DNA of 64,000 bases from Agapanthus africanus (GCA_030015575.1 JASDDO010000016.1:66771396-66835395), one strand, 5' to 3'. Shown: positions 11,014-23,500, counted from the stretch's first letter. The notes: generated by a model from the sequence alone, not told the origin. A program made the numbers and translations.

Positions 11014-13215
11014 TATTAGTTATATGTATGCCCTAGAGGCCATTACTGTACATGTGATGTATATTGTAGTGGATGCTTGGACATATATAGGGAGGACTTT
11101 CATGCTCGACATGATAGTATGCTATCTGGTTGCTCTTTATCTTAACATGTTGACTTGTATAAGTGATGTTGTCTTACTCTCACATATTGATAAAGCCCTT
11201 AGGATGTGTACTTGACTACCAAGATTATGATGTAGATCATACTAGTGGGGTTAAGGGTAGCCCACAAGTACACCCTATAACTGTTCCTAGTCGAGTGTGT
11301 ATCAAGACAGAGCATCGATATTCCAGAGTAGACTAGCGTATACGCTTCTTGACCTATATGATGGGCGATGGATGATCCCACATCCATTGGTGTTTGACAT
11401 CAAAGATGGTATACAGGTGCTCAGTGGAGACTGGGTACACTGAACGGAATAGCCGAGAACACCAAGATGGTATTATACCTATCGTCAGATAGCAGTTCTT
11501 TGGTGACATTGGTACAGGTTAGTCTGTCGACCCGAGATTGTCATAGAGTCTTATGTGATTCCCACTGTGCTTTGATTTTCACCATACCACGGTCAAGAGA
11601 TCATGCAAAAAGGTGGTTTTTGGGTATATTCCTGAGTCTCATGGAGGCAATGAGCGATAGGAGGGGATTCGTCTCTCTCAGTATTGAGAGTTGAAGTTGC
11701 GCTATGCTCGATTGGCCATAACAGGAAATCCCTGGCCAGGGTTGCTGAGATTTACTTGTAAGTGTTATCAATAGATTCTCAAACCGTTATGGATCGTGCA
11801 TTGACATGACTTATCAGGATATTAGGGTCTGACGTTAAACAACCCCCAGGCTGTTGATATGCAACATATCCGACGAAGAGAACGGACTGTATGGTAGTGA
11901 TACTGATTGGATTCCCAGGAGTATGAGCAGGCTTGCTTGTTGATCTTCTGATCGCTCAATACTCGGGTGGCCATTACGTTTAGCAGACCGCTTGCGGATT
12001 GTGGGTGTTTGATATGATCATCACCTACTGCCGGCGTATTGACGAGTCTTTAGAGTCATACATAGAGGTTTCCTGGTTCTTGCGAAATGAAGTAGGAGCA
12101 CATATGCGATATGTGCGGGACCGAGATTAATGCACATATGTGATACCGCATTCTATTCTCATGATATGTGATATCGGTCGGTTATATGTGATATAGCTGG
12201 GTTATCGGATCAAGTGTTGATTCGATAGATTGTTACATTTGATATTAACCGGTTGTATGTGATATAGCCGGATTATTAAATAAAGTATTGATTTAATAAT
12301 TTAAAATATAATTTTATATGTGATATATTAACTTAAATTAACTAATATTTGCTCACTTAAACATTTCTTTTTCTCACTTGTGTGCATATAGTATATATGT
12401 GATATACATATTAATGTACATTTTATTGTGTCATGCTTGATGCCACATGCAACATGGGTGTATGAGACTTACACCATGGTTATGATAATCCAAAGGTTTT
12501 TATTTATCTTGGTAATTCACAAATTAGTGGTAATTAGTCACATGGTTGAAGCTTGTAAAAGCTTGTGGAACCATTGCCCAAGTCCACTCATTTTGTTTTA
12601 CTTGAAGATATTTATTAACTCAACCATTATTGTTAACCCATGGTTTATTCTCTACATGAGTTAGTGTATGACACTAACTCACCCATGGTTGCTATTCTCA
12701 TCTTATGAGTTCATTCTCTCAATCTTGACTTGAGCTTCTTCTTCCTCATGAGAAAGCTCACTGGCTTTTCTCATGGTGAGAAAATATTATGAGAAAAAGA
12801 AAACTAAAGTGAGCCCACTTCCTACTTCATCATCCTATACTATTAGCCATTTAGTTTAGGGTGTTTGCTTCACTAATTTACTATTAGTGAAGAGGTAGCA
12901 TGAGCTTGAGTCTCCTCGACGTAGATCATCTTCGGCCTCGAAGACATCGAGCTAGATTGTTCATTTCTTCATGTGAACCCTTAGTAGAGTTCGGGAGTTC
13001 ACTACATGGAGCTTTAGAAGTGAAAGGCCGGTCTACAAAGGTTGTATTCCTCATTCACTTAGGATGTTAAGATGTTAACATTACTTGTTTGTTTAAGACT
13101 TTAGTTAAAGATTCTAGGTTAGGGTTATTTAGAACGGCAAAAATTTGAAAACGGCATGGACGATGCCTCCCGAAACCTTGCTGCCGACCTAGGGAACCTT
13201 GCAAGCTCCACTACA
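11014..13215 (+). repeat. Family A' 3' LTR (2202 bp)
   Basis: It starts TATTAGTTATATGTATGCCC, where intact copies start TGTTAG, so the terminal TG is mutated. It ends CTACA. The length is close to the 2196/2197 bp of the element A LTRs, and it shares their GCCCTAGAGGCCAT start and the block around CTCGACGTAGATCATCTTCG near the end. No gene lies within it. Confidence 0.75.
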
Positions 13216-13761
13216 ATCTTCTTATATATACAAGGCTCATCCCCGTTCTTGATGAAGTCAAATTCCTTGTCTCATCAAAAACAGATATTCCAACTCCGTG
13301 ATACCTTCTTTAATCTATAAATGGATTTAAGCAACTTACACACCTTTCCACTGCTCCCACTGTTTATAAATCCCTCTAGCTGATCCATATAAACACACTC
13401 TTCTAAACTTCTATTTAGAAAATCCATTTTAACGTCCATCTATAAGATATCATAGTCATGGAAGGCAGCAATGGCAAGTAGGATCCGAATGGATTTGAGC
13501 ATAGCCACTGGAGAAAAGGTTTCGACATAGTCTATACTTGGTCATTGACAAAAACCTTTTGCAACAAGTCTAGTCTTATAGGTTTCCATCTGTCCATCTA
13601 CACCAATCTTCTTCTTGATGTTCCACTTTCATCCAACGGGTTTAACCCCTGGAGGAGCAACATCTAAAGTCCAAAATTTTTTAGTGTGCATGGACTCCAT
13701 TTCGAAGCACATAGCATCCAACCATTTCTCAGAGTCCCTACTATTAATGGTCTGCTTGAAA
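13216..13761 (-). pseudogene. copia RT fragment, family C-like
   Basis: On the minus strand this aligns with the RT of element C (about 61745-62296), including the region encoding the SRSWNICFDD-type and FSPVAMLKS-type motifs. It is riddled with substitutions and bounded by two insertions: the A' LTR ends at 13215 and the B LTR begins at 13762. It is therefore an island of the older host element. Confidence 0.75.
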
Positions 13762-15784
13762 TGTTGGCTATAGTGCCCTCAAGTCGATTATTGAATCGCA
13801 GGCATGCGATTGTGATGATTGAGAGAGGACCTATACTGGTAGAACAGTCTTACTCGAGATAATAGTATGCTATATGGTTTGTCTTTATCATCATTACATG
13901 TTGATAGATCCCATAGGATTCTTGCTTGACTACCAGCATTATGATGGCGATCATATACGTGGGCGATGGGTGGTCTATAAGCATATCCTTAAATGTCCCT
14001 AGTCGTGGGAGTATCGAGACTGGGCATCTGTACTCCAGAGTAGACTAGTGTATGCTTATCGAGACCCCGACGAGGGGCGGTGGCCGGTCTCATAAGCCAT
14101 TGGTGTCAGTTAGTCACCTAAGATAGTATACATGTGCTCATTGGGTTATGGGTATACTGGACGGACTCGCCGGGAACCTGCTAGATGGTATTATACATAT
14201 TGTCATATTGCAGTTCCCAGGTGACATGAGTACAACTTAGTCTGTCGATCTGAGATCGTCATTTGTCTCGTGTGAGTTCCCATTGTGCTTTGATTACTAC
14301 CCTATGACGGCTCAAAGGAGTCGTGCAAACAGGTTTTAATTGGGTACAGTCCCGAGCCACATGGAGACAGTGAGTGGATCGTCGGGGATTCTTCTATCCC
14401 GGTATTGGGGTTGATAACGCGCAGTGCTTGGGTGGTCATCATGAGAAATCCTTGGCCAAGGTAGTCGAGAATTACTTATCTAGGATCAGTAGTTTCTCAG
14501 GTGGTGATGGGTTTCATACGAACGCGAATTATCGCGTTATTAGGGGTCTGACTTTATCCCCCCTATACTCTATATGCGATACTCTTAGACGAACAGACCG
14601 GACTGTACGGAGATTGTAACTGTATGGCTCAGTAGCGGTACGGATGAGTTTTCTCGTCGACTTTCATTTCGCTCAATACCTGGGTAGCCGTTACATACAG
14701 CTAATGCCGCCGACGTGCTTGTGGTTAAACCCACTGCCAGCATATTGACGAGTCTTTAGAGCCCCACACAGAGGGTTTTCACGGTTCAGGCGATATGGTG
14801 TAGATGACATATGTTGGTACATATAGGTGTCCGATTAAATATGTGTACAGGCTGCACAGACTCTAGTCGGACCGTTGATAATACTAGCGGTTTAGGACTG
14901 AGACGGATTATTAAATCAGGTTTTGATTTAATAATTTATATATGTATTTATATATATGTATTCTAGTATTATTGTTCACTACTCATTTTCTCTCTTGGCT
15001 ATTCGTATTTTTGTACGAATACGCGTATATGTATTTCGATACGTGTACCGGGAAATATTCCGTATTTATACGGAATAACTTCTAGAAGATGGTCACCTCA
15101 TTATTGATTTTCTTTTTAGAAAATCAATTATGGAAATGAGGTGGAGGGTGAGTTGGCATGAACATGGGTGATGGCATATAGAGAGGTATAGTTTGCATTT
15201 GTTTATTGTAAGAAGAAAAGAGATATTTTTATTGGATGATTGAAAGAGGGGGGCTGCCATCACACTAAAGATGGCTTGCTCATTTTGATTTTTTTCTTCA
15301 CTTGATGCATTACTCATTCTCATTCTCAATTGTAAAAAACACTTAGCCATTTCTTGAGTTGCTCATGCCACTTGTTTTTCTCACCTCCTTCTTCTTCTTC
15401 TTGAGTTGCTCTTGGAGCACTATGATGAGAGAAAAACAATAGTGAGATAATCCTACACCTCCAAGCTCCATTGCTAGCAAACTTGGAGCATCGATTGCCT
15501 CGCTTGGCGAGGCCGAAGCTTGCGCCGTTTCCTTCGAGTGAATCATCATAGATGGAGGAAGACCGGCAACCAAATTCGATCCGCAACACCTCAAGAGCTT
15601 GGAAATGGTAGAAGACCAAAGGAAACGATCCTTTTGGTATAACCGTCTAACTCCTCTTTATATGTTTGCTATTATAGGGTTTAAGGAAGATCGGGGAATC
15701 GGGTTGTGGTAGCGCCAGTTTTTATAAAAAAAATTTCCGCATTTGTCCACGGTTTGATGGCCGGGGTGCTGCCGTAACCCGACA
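13762..15784 (+). repeat. Family B 5' LTR (2023 bp)
   Basis: It begins TGTTGGCTATAGTGCCC and ends GCCGTAACCCGACA, directly followed by a tRNA-Met-like primer site. Its start matches the reverse complement of 38730-38747 and its end the reverse complement of 36743-36760 and 44468-44490. The short AT- or GC-rich frames inside are not genes. Confidence 0.8.
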
Positions 15785-15797
15785 TGGTACCAGAACC
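15785..15797 (+). promoter_or_regulatory. Primer-binding site of element B (plus copy), degenerate
   Basis: TGGTACCAGAACC follows the LTR end at once. It differs at two positions from TGGTATCAGAGCC, the sequence complementary to the initiator methionine tRNA 3' end that is standard for plant copia elements. Confidence 0.7.
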
Positions 15798-17960
15798 AAC
15801 TCTTAAACCCTTAGCTAGCTAGTTTAGACGATGTTAACATATCGAAACCGAAATAACCCCGAAATAGTACACTGCATATTCCAGGTTCTGTCGATTTTTC
15901 AGAGTCTTCAAATAAAATTTTAAGCAATTGCAGAAGGCTATTTATGAGACAACTAGAACACTCTACAAAAAATGAGCCCCATCCACCAGATTTGACCCGG
16001 CGAGAATTGCAAAAAAGCGGGTGCCACTGTAAGTCCACGTTGCTCACCTTGGTTCTTACGGGGAGGCGGAAACGGCGAAAAACGATTTTTTGGCGCAAAG
16101 CCAACATGGTCTAAAAGAAGGATCTTTGCTAAACTACAAACTAGCAAACTACTAGAGGTTCTATCTACTATGCCATAGAGATTATATCTCACGATACCGG
16201 TCCTTCGGGTCTTCATTTCGCTGTCCTGCTCATCCATCCACGGTCCGAGGATTGATCCGGATCTGGGTCACCTCCGCGGCCTTCTTGAGTTGAAGACGAT
16301 CCACCCGAGAGTTGTGCTCCAAGCTCCACCTCGAGCCGAGGCAACTAGGGCAACAAGATCGCTAGTCTTGATGTCCTAGGATATGTAGAAGAGGTAGATG
16401 GATGTGTTTGTCTATTTGGATCCTTTTTCTCTCAACACATGAGATCAAAGGATTTTTCAAGAGGAGGAAGAAGAACTAGCAACCATGGAGCTCTTTTCTT
16501 TTCTTCTCACAAGAGAGAGAATGAGAAAAGAGAAATGAAAAATTAACTAAAGAAAAAGCACCATGGTTGCAATAATACATAAAACATCATCATTACCAAT
16601 CCTTTCATGATAAAGTTGATGGCTACAAATTGAATTGACCATTTTCATAATCTAAAAATAAAAAGAAATCCAAAGAAAACTCTAGACCTCTCATGAAGGT
16701 CTAAGTCAACTTTGGTCAAACGGTCAACAAAGTCAAGTGTGGTCAAATGGTCAAAGCAATTAGCCATCATATAATTATCACTAAAAGGATTAGTAAATAA
16801 TGTCCCCGGCTCATAATGCTTTTGACCGAACCAACTGCCAAAACCTTAATGAGTCCGCCTCAAAATGGTTTTGACCGAATCAACTGTCAAAACCCTAATG
16901 AGGCACCACCTCCTTCTTCTCTCCTCAAAACTATGCATACATACCTGCATCCGCATTCCGTAGAATGCGAATGCACAGAAGACAAAACAAATCCATCAGT
17001 GCAATACTAAGATCCGGCTTAAACTAAAGCCCACTAGTATTGCTTGCCCGAAAAGCATACGCACACAAGTGCACGTAAGTGATCGTAGCCCTTCCGTAAA
17101 ACCATACGGCCTCTACACGTTTGCAGTGCAGGGAAACTCTCTGTGTGGAACTCTAAAGACTCGACACTACGCTGGCAGTAGTTTTAACTACAGACCGCAA
17201 GCGGCACTAGCTGTACGTAACGGTCCCCAGGTAGATGTCGATAAGAAAGCCGACGAAGTAAACGCATCGAACTCCTACTGAGCCTGTATGTGAAAATCTC
17301 CGTACAGTCCGGTCCGTTCGTTTGAGAATATCGCATGGCGGGCCTAGGGGGTGGTAAACGTCAGTCCCCTAATAGCGGTACAAGTCATGTCGGAGTGTAG
17401 CCAAGAACACCCTGAGATAACACTGGAAACCTACCAGTATATCTCGCTTGCCCTGGCCAGGGACTACATGTGTAATGGCTCTCCTAAACACAGTGCGATA
17501 TCAACCCCTAATACCGGGAGAGATGAATCCTGTCTAACCGTCACTGCCTCCAAGTGCTTCGAGACTGTACCCAACTACTACCTGTTTGCACGACTCCTTT
17601 GAGCCGTGAATCTAAGTACAGTGGGACCACACTCGAGGCAAAGTGACAGTGTCAAGTGTACTCGTAACCTAACGAGCACCCGTATACTATCTCAAGTATG
17701 ACGTACTGACGGGTGTGGGAAAGACCGTCTCCCGTGCTGGGATGAGAAGCGTATACGCTAGTCTACTCCGGAGTATCGATGCCCCGTCTCGATAATCCTA
17801 CGACTAGGGACCTGTATAAGGATTGTTTACCCCAATCAGAGCAAAGCTCTGTTCAAATTCCGAGGCGGGAGATGAAGCAGCGCTTCATCTTCCCCCAATC
17901 AGAGTAAAGCTCTATTTAAAGAAAAACTAAAAGAAGCAACGCTTCAGTTCCGCAAGAACT

Positions 17961-18220
17961 GCGCGACACGTGTCAGCGCAGATGCGCTAGCGCAGCTGCG
18001 CTGCGCCTTGCGCTGCGCGACACGTGTCAGCGTAGATGCGCTAGCGCAGCTGCGCTGCGCCTTGCGCTGCGCGACACGTGTCAGCGCAGATGCATTAGCG
18101 CAGCTGCGCTACGCAGTTGCGCTGCGCGACACGTGTCAGCGCAGATGCGCTAGCGCAGTTGTGCGCTGCACGACACGTGTCAGCGCAGATGCGCTTGCGC
18201 AGTTGCGCTGCATGACACGT
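17961..18220 (+). promoter_or_regulatory. U3 array of CACGTG (G-box-type) palindromes
   Basis: Units of roughly 44-55 bp each carry GACACGTGTC inside GC-rich palindromes such as TGCGCTAGCGCA. CACGTG cores lie at 17967, 18021, 18075, 18130 and 18174, with a mutated copy (CACGTA) near 18215. More CACGTG sites in CCACGTGTCAGC context follow near 18810, 18902 and 18956. CACGTG is the core bound by plant bZIP/bHLH factors, so an enhancer role is plausible but inferred. Confidence 0.7.
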
Positions 18221-18398
18221 ATCACGCTCTGGAGCATTTGCGCCAAACAGAATTAAGATTCTAAAAGAAATCTTTATGTTCTTGTTAAAACAAGAAGATT
18301 TTCTTCTGTAAAATAGAAGCCCTTGGATCAAAGATCCAACGGTAGGGGAAATTCCCCAAATCACTCAGAGAAAGATCTCTTTAACAAATTTATGGGCA

Positions 18399-18409
18399 CT
18401 ATAAAAAGG
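18399..18409 (+). promoter_or_regulatory. TATA box of the gag-only element, 5' LTR
   Basis: CTATAAAAAGG lies about 180 bp after the CACGTG array. It is identical in the 3' LTR (29292-29302). RNA would start near 18430. Confidence 0.7.
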
Positions 18410-19440
18410 ACCCTAGACCTCAATTCAAAAAGATGAACATTTTGTGAGAAATTAAACAGAGAGAACTCTGAAGAATTGGAGAGAAATCCTCAAGAACGAA
18501 AAAGGTAAAATGCCTTTAGAAAAAGAGAAAATCCTATTATGAACAGATCATTGATCTAAAAACAAGATCAATGATCTTTAATAAAAAAACAAAATAAAAA
18601 TAGTGCTTCGCACTTTTTATGAACCTCTGGTTCCTGAAATAAGAGAAAGCTTGTTTTTCTTTGATCTAAATTAGATCAAGAAATCAGATAGTGCTCTGCA
18701 CTTCCTTTATGAACCTTTGATTCTTGAATCTAAAAGATTCTCAAATTAATAGTTCCTTGCACTTATAAATCTGCACTGTTGCGCTCTTGAGCTGGCGCAA
18801 GCCACCAGAGAGCGCCACGTGTCAGCATTTGAACCAGTTGCGCTACGCGCTTTTGAAATAGATCTTTGCTCTCTGAAATTGGCGCAACTCACTAGAGCGC
18901 GCCACGTGTCAGCAGCACAAGCGTAGTGCACTAGCGCAGCGCACTGCGCTGCATGACACGTGTCATCATTACAAGCGCTTGCGCTCTTTGATTGGCGCAA
19001 AGCGCCTGAAAATGCAATGCATTTCCTCTGCTAAAGGGCCAGGCCCAAGTCAAAAAGTCCTAGCAGGCCAAAATAAATTGCAAAGCAATAAAAAGGAGCG
19101 GAGCCCAAACGAGGAAAATACTTTGCATCATTTACAAATAGCCAGAGCCCAAAACAAACTGATGCTCTGCATCTTTTATGGGTAGAGCCCAAATAAAAAT
19201 GCAATGCAAAAGCAAATAAAATGTTGGACATTTTCAACTGGACTTAGCCCGATTTTGGCCGTGAGTCCTCAAATTAAATTGACTGAACAAGATTGCTCTC
19301 TTAAATCAATTTACCTCCGGTTCGAGGGTACATCTCTGAACTCCTTTGACACTTCTCGTTGTAATCCTTCAACGACGTCAGAGAAGCGACGGGTCCCAAC
19401 GACCGCACATGAATATAGACTATGGGGTCCTTAAACTCAT

Positions 19441-19650
19441 GGACCGAAACGTCCTTAAACTAATATTGGACCGAAACGTCCTTAAACTAATATTGGACCA
19501 CAACGTCCTTAGACTGGCGATGGACCGAAACGTCCTTAAACTAATGATGGACCGCTACGTCCTTAAACTGGCGATGGACCGAAACGTCCTTAAACTAATA
19601 ATGGACCACCACGTCCCTAAACTGGAATATGGACCACCACGTCTCTAAAT
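19441..19650 (+). repeat. 27-bp tandem array in U5
   Basis: About eight units of the type GGACCGAAACGTCC plus TTAAACTAATATT; the first three start at 19441, 19468 and 19495. Each unit has GGAC and GTCC arms around a variable six-base centre. The frame stays open because 27 is a multiple of three, giving a repetitive DRNVLKL-type peptide, but nothing suggests it is translated. Confidence 0.8.
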
Positions 19651-20405
19651 TGGAGCAATAGAGCCCCCAAATGCTCTTTTACCGGATCTAAATGATTCTG
19701 TTTAAGTTGATCTTAGCCCCAAACACGGCTAACGTATCCTTAAACATTCAAATGGACTGTAAAAATCCAAATTGACTTTGGTTCAAGGGTACATCTCTGA
19801 ACTCCTCTGACACCTATCGTTGTAATTCTTCAACGACGTCAGAGAGGTGACGAGTCCTGACGGCCATATAATAAATGGATCATCACGTTAAGTTGATCTT
19901 AGTCTTAAATCAGACTAACGTATCCTTAACGAACGTTTAAGTTGATCTTAGCCTCAATACGGCTAACGTATCCTTAAACTAAAATCACCAAACCCAAATC
20001 TAAGTAAATACGAATTTGGACTAATCCACGTCCTACGGGCGGCGGCATTACTCAGTCTCTGTATACAATCCATGGGCAACCACAAACAAAACAAACACCT
20101 ACGACACGAAGTGAAATTCTGTAGAAGGAGAAAGTTGTTACCGCGATGCGGTAGCGTAATTAACTGCAGGGGCTTGCACCTGCAGGGATGAGCGTCCCCA
20201 CAATAAAAAACCCCTCAAGCGAGGGGGAATCTGACGAAGTCTGCTACATCGGCCGCATCCGTCTTAACCTCCGATACAAGGTGCCATAAATCAACTTGGC
20301 ATCTTCGGAGAGGTAGACGGATAAAACCATATAGCATCTGCCCCGAATCTCAGGCCAGACGCCCTCAGCGTCGTTGTCGGCCGCCGTTCGGAGGGGAACA
20401 AATTC

Positions 20406-20423
20406 TGGTACGCCCGGTGGGAC
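20406..20423 (+). promoter_or_regulatory. Putative primer-binding site of the gag-only element
   Basis: TGGTACGCCCGGTGGGAC lies five bases after the 5' LTR end, the expected place and with the expected leading TGG. I cannot name the matching tRNA with confidence. Confidence 0.55.
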
Positions 20424-20550
20424 CTTTTCCCTTTCCACTCCACACTTCATGTGTCTTCCTCGCGAACCAATCGCGGTTTGTTAAATGGTTGCCTTCGGAT
20501 TTCAAGTTACTAAGATTTGGTCTTTTTTCTGGCGCAGAACTTGAGATTCA

Positions 20551-23500
20551 ATGGCCTCTAATTGCACCAACTGCTCGAAGTGCCACTGCAGCGGACGCTC
20601 CACCTCCCCCGGAGGTGTAGCATATGGGCCCCAAGCGGCCTCCTTCCTCGCTCTGCCGGTAGACCAGGTGACCCAGGCCACCACCGGCCTGTTTTTCGGG
20701 ACCATGATCCCGCCTACAAGCTTCTCTATGCCAATACCTGCACCGGAAGTGAACAAGAAGTCGGTCTTCGACCGGCTCACTGCTACGATGACCCTTGTCA
20801 GCGGGTCGCCCGCTGCCAAACCAACAGCCTCTGTCTTCGCCAGGCTGAATCAGAACTCTGAGGGGCCCGCTAAGAAGCCCATGGACTCTAAAATGGCTGT
20901 CCCATGAAGGGCAAGACCCGCTGCTCCGGAAGTCGTTAAGGCAGCTTCTCCCGTCAAAGAGTCAGTCTTTTCAAGGCTGACTATTCCTGCTTCGGCCCCT
21001 GCACGAGGATCTGTCTTTGACAGATTGGATATCTCCCATCAAAGGACAACCTCAGTCTTTAAAAGGTTAACACCAGCAGCGCCTTATTCAGACAGGGGGA
21101 AAAAAGAAGCTGCCTCTATCTCCGAGCCAGTCCCAACGGCTCATCATGCTCGACGTCGCCATTGGCGACGAGTGAGGAAGGTATGGGGCAACTCCCCCTC
21201 AGGGCTAACTCCACCTGCTCCAGTGGTGGAAGTCAACGCTGTTGTTCCAACTAGGAACAGTTTTGAACTGCTGAAGAGGGTACGTAAGAACTCTCCAACC
21301 GCTGCACTAATAAGATCTCCCCCACCTACGGAGAGAGTTCCGGAAAAGAAGATAGAGCAGCCCACTCAAAGGCTGTCCTCTAAAATTTACAAAGTCTGGC
21401 GACAGGTTCAAGAGTTGGTGATTGATGAAAATTATCTCCACCGACAGAGAAAGACGGAGGTTCGGTAGGAGAAAGACTACTCTGTCAGGCCAGAAGAAGC
21501 AACGGCTATTCGGGTGTCTACTGCAGCGACACCCTCAACGCCAATCACTCAAAAGAGAAGGAGGCCACAAAAAGCCCCTGTGAACAAGGCACACCGTAAA
21601 AGCGCTGAACACAAACGCCCCAAATCTAGGGGCATGGTGGTGCACACTGTTTATATGGGTTCTGGAAAGGAGGAAAGCCGCGCTTCGACGGGCCATCGAC
21701 CGCTTACCCGATCCATGACAAAAGCCCAGGAGCAGCAACAGAAGCTTCAGGAAATGATGACTGTGATGGCTGCACTTAACGAACCGAAAGAAAGTTCGGA
21801 AGTATCATCAGAGCAGCGCCATGAACAAGAAACTGACGCTGACTATCTACGCAGAGTCCTCGAAAAGAAGGACAAAGAAGCCGAAGAGCAAGCAGCTAAC
21901 ATAAAACAGATGGCGCTCCTCTTCCAAGATATGGTACGGATGATGTTACAGCTGGACTCTCCAGCTGAAGACCCTCCTATCATTGTTGGAGACGACAGAG
22001 GGGAGACACTTAATCCTCCTCCGGCTCTGTCAGCAGCCAAGGAAGAAACCATTTCCAAGGCCGCACTGGATGACTATATAGCTCGGCAAATACGAGCTCA
22101 TTAGGCGAGTGAAGCAGCTGAGCAAACTGTTAGAACTGGACGACCCTATCCGGGCTGGTATGACCAAATCAGTTACCCGCCGGGATATACGATCCTTAAG
22201 TTCCACGTATATAAATGGACAGGGAATCCGCATCAGCATGTCGCTCAATTCAGGGTCTTATGCGGCAACACTGGAGGTGATGACAAATTGATGCTTCGCT
22301 AATTCGTCAGCAGCTTGTCAGAAACAGCGTTCGAATGGTATTCCGAACTCCCGAACGATTCTGTCAAGACGTTCGCTGAAATGGAGTTGCTATTCACTCA
22401 GCGATTCGCGAGCGCCCGCGAATGGGCCCCGATAACAGCGTTGATTAATGCCAGGGTAAGGCCGGGCGAGACGTGGGTCCAGGACGCTATACGCTGGCGA
22501 AACTTGTAGTCGAAATGCGAACGACGCATTGAAGAAGCGCCTGCGGTGGGCATGTTCGTGGGTACCCTAGACCCTCATGCCACTATCTCACAGTTCATGA
22601 TGTTCTTTAAGCCGACCATATTCCAGGCTTTGATCGACAAGCTGGCCCAGATGGATCAAATGGGTCACAGACCTACACCCCCAAAGCCAGAACCGCGGAA
22701 CGACAAGGGTAAAGGGAAGGCAACCTTCGTTGCGAATGCTCATCCGCAACCCTGCACCCCAAAGCTAGCAGATCAATCGGGAGAGAGACGGCGGTTCTAT
22801 ATTGAGAAAATGAGGCGCCCCTACTCATTCTCGCTGGACAAGACGAAGAAGATGTTCGAGCTGGCTGTGCGCAACAGGCTTATCAACTTGCCGAATCTAA
22901 GGCAACCGCCATAACCCAACGAGGCGAATAACCCCAATTATTGCCCTTATCATCAAACGGCAAGCCATCCGATTGAGGATTGCTTCATCTTCAAGGGATG
23001 GATTGAAGATCAATACCTACAAGGCAAGTTTACCCTATCTGAAAAGTAGAAGGTAAATCCACCGCAGCCGCACACTCCAAAGAAAACGGACACGATGGGG
23101 GCAGCTTGTTCTTTTTTCAAGGACGAAAACGATGGGGAAAACTCATCAGATGAATCCGAAGACTACGTAGCGACTTGTCATGTGATCTCTCATTCACTGG
23201 CGGATGATGAAGAGGATCCTCGTGCCGAGAAACTAAGGGCGAACCCTGAGCAGGAAATTCTACGGCCGTCAGACGAGTTGATCGATATCTTCTTAAATGA
23301 AATTCGTCTGAAAGCAAAAGCCAATCAAGAGCATGAGATGGCCATAATGGAAAGAGCCAAGACACTCCCGTCAAATCAAAAGCCATCCACTGCGGATAAA
23401 AACAAATTCTAGGCGAGGAAAAGGTTCGCCAAAGCCCTATCAGCGGGAATGAAGCTACCGCCCTCCGAAGAAAATACTTTCGGTGGAGTAGAGATGCATC

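Larger units (their letters stand above)
9126..13215 (+). mobile_element. Decayed Ty1/copia element A' (integrase end to 3' LTR)
   Basis: Plus-strand remnant colinear with the complete element A at 45601-55939 but more diverged. It starts inside the integrase domain where family D interrupts it, then has RT and RNase H relics, a polypurine tract and a 2.2-kb LTR ending CTACA at 13215. It is flanked on the right by a copia C-type RT fragment, into which it presumably inserted. Confidence 0.75.
17824..20400 (+). repeat. 5' LTR of the gag-only element (2577 bp)
   Basis: It starts TGTTTACCCCAATCAGAGC and ends CGGAGGGGAACA. U3 holds a palindromic CACGTG array (17961-18220). The TATA box is at 18399-18409. 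U5 holds a 27-bp tandem array (19441-19650), an ~85-bp duplication (about 19318-19400 and 19780-19862), three copies of a GTTTAAGTTGATCTTAG unit (19700-19980) and three strong hairpins just before the end (20139-20226). A possible AATAAA signal is at 20202-20207. It lacks one 62-bp unit at its start that the 3' LTR has. Confidence 0.88.

Noticed and set aside
12428..12664. 78-codon frame as a small membrane protein gene
   Set aside because: It lies inside an A-family LTR and is broken in the other LTR copies.
18008..18256. Cys/Ala/Arg-rich frames over the CACGTG array
   Set aside because: Low-complexity translations of tandem repeats in a promoter region, with mirrored frames on both strands.
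19346..19648. 100-codon frame of DRNVLKL-type repeats as a repeat protein
   Set aside because: It follows from a 27-bp array lying in U5 of an LTR. Both LTRs show it, and there is no sign of a coding context.
20502..20819. Antisense 105-codon frame opposite gag
   Set aside because: It overlaps the conserved SVFxRL-coding strand and looks like a shadow of it.
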